DNA from: Deltaproteobacteria bacterium UBA5756
Lineage (GTDB): Bacteria; Desulfobacterota; Syntrophorhabdia; Syntrophorhabdales; Syntrophorhabdaceae
Direction of reading: 5' to 3'
NCBI GenBank assembly: GCA_002418985.1
Contig: DIFE01000048.1
Span: 29,180-46,274, forward strand
Length of the DNA: 17,095 nucleotides
Positions 12,992-17,095 of the stretch are shown in pieces. How positions within the stretch are numbered: the first letter of the stretch is position 1; every line of letters begins with the position of its first letter. A program made the translations under genes and the position numbers. Under the pieces are notes generated by a model. That model did not search any database and was not told the origin of the DNA. It saw nothing but the letters and a program-made list of their open reading frames with translations.

Positions 12992-15814
12992 ATGGAACTC
13001 TGGGTAGGCGCTCTCAATCTCGGATTTCTCTACGCCTTCGTCGCCTTTGGTATTTATATAACCTTTCGCATCCATGATTTTCCCGATATCACCGTTGACG
13101 GGACGTTCACGACGGGCGCCGCAGTTACATCCGTCCTCGTCGTGGCGGGCGCCCATCCTCTTCTGGCGGTGCTGGCCTCTTTTGTCGCCTGTATGGCGGC
13201 GGGAAGCATAACGGCGCTCATCAACACCCGTCTTAACGTCAACAGCCTTCTTGCCGGTATCCTCGTAATGACCGGGCTTTATTCCATTAACCTCCACATC
13301 ATGGGCCGCTCCAACATACCGCTGCTCAACACATCCGAATTCTTCACGCTCCTCAACAGCGCGAACCCCGGGTTGCCCCATGAACCCTGGACGGCGATAT
13401 GCCTCACCGTCATCATGGCCGCATCCTGGCTGGCCGTCTCCTTCTTCTTCAAGACCGACCTCGGACTTTCCATGCGGGCAAGCGGCAATAACCCCATCAT
13501 GGCGCGGGCAGCCGGGATCAACGTGGACCGTGTCAAGATCTTCGGCGTCGCATTCGCCAACGGCCTTGTCGGAATCTCCGGCAGTCTTGTTGCGCAGTAC
13601 CAGGGTTTTGCGGACATCGGGATGGGAATCGGGACCGTCGTCACCGGGCTCGCCTCCGTCATCATCGGGGAATCGATTCTCAAGAAACATTCCATCTATG
13701 CCTGGATAGCAAGCGCGGTGATCGGTTCGGTGATCTTCCGGTTCATGATCGCCATCGCCCTTTACGCCGGCATGGACCCCGTCGATCTCAAGCTCCTTAC
13801 GGCAATCTTCGTTCTCGTCACGCTCATTGTAACGGCAAAGATCGCAAAAGGCGCGGGAAAGGTGAAGAGGAAGCACCTCGTCACAGCAATGGCAGCCGCG
13901 GCTATTATCTTCGGCATCTTCGCCGGTATGAAATATGGGAACCTCACCGCCTTTATACCTCAAAAAAAGGTCAAGATCGGTATATTCCAGGTAAGCGACA
14001 ACCCCATCCTCAACATCACCCGGGACGCCTTCCTTGACGAGATGAAACGTCTCGGCTACGTGGAGGGAAAAAACGCGACCTTTCTCACAGAGAATGCAAA
14101 TGGAGATATTGCCACGGTAAATGCCATAGTCGACAAATTCCTCCGCGACAAAGTGGACATTCTCGTTCCGATTTCCACGGCATGCACTCAGGCGGCCTCC
14201 AGGAAGGTAAAGGACCGTCCCGTCGTCTTTGCCACCGTCGCGAATCCCTTCGTCATAGAGGTCGGCAAAACGGACACGGATCACCTGCCGAACGTAACGG
14301 GTGTCTATGGCGCGGTACCCATGGACAAAACAATGGAGATCGTCAGGAAAATCCTGCCGGGGCCCATCAAGATAGGGGCGATATGGGACCCTTCGCAGGC
14401 AAACTCGGAGGTCAATGTCAACAGCCTTAAAAAAGCCCTGCGGAATTACCCGGATGTAACCTTCGCCGGCGGCAATGTCTCCAGCTCTTCCGAGGTATAC
14501 CAAGTTGCCGCATCCCTCGCCCAGAGGGGTATCGACGCCTTCGTCCTGCCCACGGACAACATCGTCTATTCGGCTTTCGATTCGGTTGTCAAGGCATCGC
14601 GAGACAAAAAAGTGCCCATCATCTTCAATGACGTCGATCATCCTGAAGGCGGCGCCCTGGTGGTCTTCGGATATGCCTATGAAACGAGCGGAAAGCAGGC
14701 TGCGAACCTCGTGGACCGTATCCTCAAAGGAGAGAAGCCGGCATCGATCCCCTTTGAACGATACAGGGAAACAGTGCTCGGCATCAATCTTAAGGTTGCG
14801 AAAGAGCTGGGGCTTACCATACCCCGTGAACTCCTCGATAAGGCCACGGTGATCGTCGACGAGTCGGGCACCAGGCAGAAAAGCGGCGTCGGCTCTTCCC
14901 GGGAAGGAACGTCCTCGCCGGGCAAACGCCTCGCACTTTTTCAGTTCACCGACAACGTCATCCTGGACATCTGTGCCAAAGGCGTTCTCGACGGATTGAA
15001 AAAGAACGGTGTTCTCGACAAGCAAAAGATCGCCATCGACCACAAGATGGCCCACGGTGATTTCCCTACGGCCCAGTCGATTGCCCAGGAGATGGTAAGC
15101 AAGAACTACGACTACATCGTGACGGTATCGACGATATCCCTCCAGGTGACTGTCAATCACAACAAGAAAATCCCCCATGTCTTCGCCGCGGTGACGGACC
15201 CTCTCAAGGCCGGAGTCGCTAAAAGCTTCACCGACCACCCCGCAAACCTGACGGGGCTCGCCACTCCCCAGCCCGTGGAATCGACAGTGCGGCTGATGCG
15301 CAAAGTATTCCCGAAGGCCCGGGTCATCGGCATGATCTGGAACCCAGCGGAGGTGAACTCCGAGATCTGTACGGTGATCACGCGCGAGGCGGCAAAGAAA
15401 TACGGCTTCAAGGTCGTCGAGGTCCAGATCACGGGCACCCAGGAGATAGACCAGGCCCTGCAGTCGGTGCTGGGCGACAAACCGGACATCTTCTTTACCT
15501 CCGGCGACACGACCGTCTCTTCCGTCATCCCCTCGCTGGCACAGAAGCTCCGGCAGAAAAGGATACCCTACGTCACCAACACGCCCGCCGATATCGATTC
15601 GGGCGCCTTTATCTGCCTCGGTGCCGATTATTATGACGTGGGCCTCAAGGCAGCCGATATCGCAATCCGGATAATAAACGGGGAAAAACCCGCCGCCATA
15701 CCGATCGTTTCCTATGTGCCCGAACAGCTCACTCTCAATCTGTCACTTGCAAAAGAATACGGAATCACGATACCTGACGACCTCGTCAGGAAGGCGGCAA
15801 GGGTGGTGAAATAG
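12992..15814 (+). CDS. ABC permease fused to two tandem substrate-binding domains (TrpY-TrpX-TrpX-type)
   Basis: A 940-residue inner-membrane protein. Residues ~1-290 are a COG4120-type permease (FPDITVDGTFTTGAA; ANGLVGISGSLVAQYQGFADIGMGIGTVVTGLASVIIGE). An extra helix at ~296-314 carries the chain out to the periplasm, and two COG2984/TrpX-like binding domains follow, residues ~326-625 and ~645-940, joined by a Gly/Ser-rich linker (~626-644). The two domains share the FQxxDNxIL opening, a VTGxx..P...T..x(V/L)RKxxP block and the WxPxxxNSE motif, but are otherwise clearly diverged, so this is an old tandem duplication. The family imports aromatic amino acids (TrpXYZ) or other ligands; the substrate here is unknown. 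Fusion replaces both signal peptides and lipobox anchors. It lies two bases after the STAS gene and three before the ATPase gene. Confidence 0.9.
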   Translation: MELWVGALNLGFLYAFVAFGIYITFRIHDFPDITVDGTFTTGAAVTSVLVVAGAHPLLAVLASFVACMAAGSITALINTRLNVNSLLAGILVMTGLYSINLHIMGRSNIPLLNTSEFFTLLNSANPGLPHEPWTAICLTVIMAASWLAVSFFFKTDLGLSMRASGNNPIMARAAGINVDRVKIFGVAFANGLVGISGSLVAQYQGFADIGMGIGTVVTGLASVIIGESILKKHSIYAWIASAVIGSVIFRFMIAIALYAGMDPVDLKLLTAIFVLVTLIVTAKIAKGAGKVKRKHLVTAMAAAAIIFGIFAGMKYGNLTAFIPQKKVKIGIFQVSDNPILNITRDAFLDEMKRLGYVEGKNATFLTENANGDIATVNAIVDKFLRDKVDILVPISTACTQAASRKVKDRPVVFATVANPFVIEVGKTDTDHLPNVTGVYGAVPMDKTMEIVRKILPGPIKIGAIWDPSQANSEVNVNSLKKALRNYPDVTFAGGNVSSSSEVYQVAASLAQRGIDAFVLPTDNIVYSAFDSVVKASRDKKVPIIFNDVDHPEGGALVVFGYAYETSGKQAANLVDRILKGEKPASIPFERYRETVLGINLKVAKELGLTIPRELLDKATVIVDESGTRQKSGVGSSREGTSSPGKRLALFQFTDNVILDICAKGVLDGLKKNGVLDKQKIAIDHKMAHGDFPTAQSIAQEMVSKNYDYIVTVSTISLQVTVNHNKKIPHVFAAVTDPLKAGVAKSFTDHPANLTGLATPQPVESTVRLMRKVFPKARVIGMIWNPAEVNSEICTVITREAAKKYGFKVVEVQITGTQEIDQALQSVLGDKPDIFFTSGDTTVSSVIPSLAQKLRQKRIPYVTNTPADIDSGAFICLGADYYDVGLKAADIAIRIINGEKPAAIPIVSYVPEQLTLNLSLAKEYGITIPDDLVRKAARVVK

Positions 15815-15817
15815 ACG

Positions 15818-16630
15818 ATGATACGGATCAGCGATTATCACAAGACATTCAATGCCGGTACCCTTAACGAGGTCTATGCGCTTCGGGGAGTAAATCTCCA
15901 TATTCAGGAAGGCGAGTTCCTGACTATCATAGGAACCAATGGTTCCGGCAAATCGACCCTTCTCAATGCCATTGCGGGAACTTTCCAGCCCGACCGCGGG
16001 ACGATAGCGATAGGAGGAAAGGACATGGCCAGGAAGGCTGATTTTCAACGGGCGCGATTCATCTCCCGGGTATTCCAGAACCCTTTCATGGGTACGGCCC
16101 CGGACATGACCATTGCCGAGAACATCCACCTTGCCTTCATGAGGGGAAGACCCCGTCACCTTATCCCCGGACTCACCCGGGAGCGTCGCGACCTTTACCG
16201 CGAAGAAGTGAGAATGTTGGAGATGCAGCTCGAGGACAGACTGGGCAATACCATCGGCACCCTCTCCGGGGGCCAGAGACAGGCCCTCACCTTGCTCATG
16301 GCTGTCATGAACGAGCCGAAGGTGCTTCTGCTGGATGAACATACCGCCGCGCTCGACCCCAAATCAGCCGCACAGGTTGTAGCGCTTACCAAACGGTTCG
16401 TTGCCCGCTACAGCCTCACAACCGTTATGATCACCCACAGCATGCAGCAGGCACTTGCACTGGGCACGAGAACCATCCTCATGCACAAAGGTCAGGTTAT
16501 AGAAGAAATCGCGGAAAAGGACAAAAGCCTCCTCACCGCAACGGACCTTCTCGACCGTTTCGCAGATCTGAGAAAACAGGAAAAACTCACCGCTGAGATG
16601 ATCGAGGAGATGCGCAGAGAATACCTCTAG
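15818..16630 (+). CDS. ABC transporter ATPase subunit (TrpZ/COG1101-type)
   Basis: A 270-residue peripheral membrane ATPase that powers the permease encoded upstream. All nucleotide-binding motifs are visible: Walker A G39-TNGSGKS-T47, Q-loop Gln87 in RVFQNPF, signature LSGGQRQ at 149-155, Walker B VLLLDE ending at Glu174 with the D-loop AALD, and the switch His207 in MITHS. The VFQNPFMGTAPDMTIAENIHLAFMRG segment is characteristic of the ATPases paired with COG4120 permeases. The start ATG is three bases after the permease stop. The C-terminal extension (LLTATDLLDRFADLRKQEKL) is helical and short. No terminator with a U-run is obvious after the stop, although this should be the operon's last gene. 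Confidence 0.93.
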   Translation: MIRISDYHKTFNAGTLNEVYALRGVNLHIQEGEFLTIIGTNGSGKSTLLNAIAGTFQPDRGTIAIGGKDMARKADFQRARFISRVFQNPFMGTAPDMTIAENIHLAFMRGRPRHLIPGLTRERRDLYREEVRMLEMQLEDRLGNTIGTLSGGQRQALTLLMAVMNEPKVLLLDEHTAALDPKSAAQVVALTKRFVARYSLTTVMITHSMQQALALGTRTILMHKGQVIEEIAEKDKSLLTATDLLDRFADLRKQEKLTAEMIEEMRREYL

Positions 16631-16786
16631 AGATCCCCCAACAACTTCACGGCTTCTCGAGGTCCGGAATGACGGGCTTGAATGTGGCCCTGAGACCCCG
16701 GAGGCTTCCCCTGATTCTCTGCGTTAAACCCCAATATCTGCTATACTTTATGGCAAGAAGCACATGCCACACGAAGGAGGTCTGTT

Positions 16787-17047
16787 ATGTACTTCATGAA
16801 TGTGTGCACATGGGAACCACAGGACGAAAAAGAGGTTGAGAAGAGGAGATCGAAATGGAAATGGCCTGCAGGGGTCAAGGTAGTCTGTGAATACGTCGAC
16901 CTTCAAGGCTGCCGGTCCATTAACGTTGTCGATACCGATTCAAAAGGCCTCATCGCAAGCAGGGCCGCCTGGATTGATGTCATGGCCTTCGAGACATTCC
17001 CCGTCCTTCCTTTCGGCACGGTGGCAAAACCGTCGAAAAAAGGATAA
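16787..17047 (+). CDS. DUF3303-like small protein
   Basis: An 86-residue cytosolic protein resembling DUF3303: MYFMNVCTWEPQDEKEVEKRRSKW, then PAGVKVVCEYVDLQGCRSINVVDTDSKGLIASRAAWIDVMAFETFPVL. This is the strand-helix-strand-strand-helix-strand order of a dimeric alpha-beta barrel with no known function. AAGGAGG lies 6 bases before the ATG, and TATACT (16742-16747) is a good -10 although no -35 at 16-18 bp is seen. It is separated by 156 bp from the ABC operon, so it is probably a single transcript. The basic tail (AKPSKKG) is not conserved in the family as I know it. Confidence 0.7.
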   Translation: MYFMNVCTWEPQDEKEVEKRRSKWKWPAGVKVVCEYVDLQGCRSINVVDTDSKGLIASRAAWIDVMAFETFPVLPFGTVAKPSKKG

Positions 17048-17095
17048 TCGGCCCTCATTGTTTCCCGTCGCCCGTTGCGGCTCCCGGCCCGGACC

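Noticed and set aside
12986..15238. 750-codon open frame on the minus strand
   Set aside because: It lies fully antisense to the well-supported permease-SBD-SBD gene, has Asp/Gly/His-rich shadow composition and no domain.
16631..16786. Terminator after the ABC ATPase gene
   Set aside because: Only weak short pairings (for example GGGC/GCCC) without a following U-run.

Overview
The window looks like chromosomal DNA of an anaerobic, moderately GC-rich bacterium. The closest fit is a deltaproteobacterial/Desulfobacterota-type genome, perhaps of the Syntrophorhabdus/Syntrophia kind. That placement is inferred from the mix of families (DUF134 regulator with NifX-like protein, DUF1847, CDF-NifX fusion, VKOR/DsbA pair, MoaE-like protein). 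No rRNA or phylogenetic marker is present to prove it. I see no phage genes, transposase, CRISPR array, tRNA or rRNA.

Layout. (A) 1-2340, plus strand: an overlapping metal/Fe-S operon with a DUF364 heavy-metal-chelation protein (partial), a NifU/IscU-type scaffold, a small Cys4 zinc-ribbon protein and a cation diffusion facilitator fused to a NifX-like cofactor-binding domain. (B) 2423-3462, minus strand: a divergent MoaE-like protein and a DUF1847 cysteine-rich protein, translationally coupled through a TTG start. (C) 3661-5848, plus: a KefB/C-type cation/proton antiporter with a TrkA (RCK) module, followed by a 54-residue zinc ribbon. (D) 5879-6831, plus: a near-consensus promoter overlapped by a 20-bp palindrome, driving an apparently leaderless DUF134 regulator, a NifX-like protein and an FmdB-type zinc ribbon. 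(E) 6851-7713, minus: thioredoxin-type arsenate reductase and a DsrE-like protein. (F) 7714-8445: non-coding, dominated by a 355-bp element bounded by 66-bp imperfect inverted repeats, with nested palindromes inside. (G) 8446-9743, plus: a tiny lipoprotein, a VKOR-family quinone-linked oxidase and a DsbA-like thioredoxin-fold protein, i.e. a periplasmic disulfide-forming unit. (H) 9785-10693: a zinc/cadmium-type CDF exporter. (I) 10694-11774: sparse DNA with hairpins, one 59-residue membrane protein with a promoter and an intrinsic terminator. (J) 11775-16630, plus: an operon of a STAS-domain protein with an unrecognised C-terminal region, a permease fused to two tandem substrate-binding domains (TrpX/TrpY, COG2984/COG4120 type), and its ATPase. 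(K) 16787-17047: a DUF3303-like protein.

How it fits together. Most of 1-10700 concerns soft metals, Fe-S/Mo-type cofactors and thiols: chelation, scaffold, two CDF exporters, two NifX domains, several zinc ribbons, arsenate reduction and disulfide formation. The most unusual pieces are the permease-SBD-SBD fusion behind a STAS protein, the CDF-NifX fusion with an altered second metal half-site, the leaderless DUF134 promoter with its palindrome, and the inverted-repeat element at 7895-8249.
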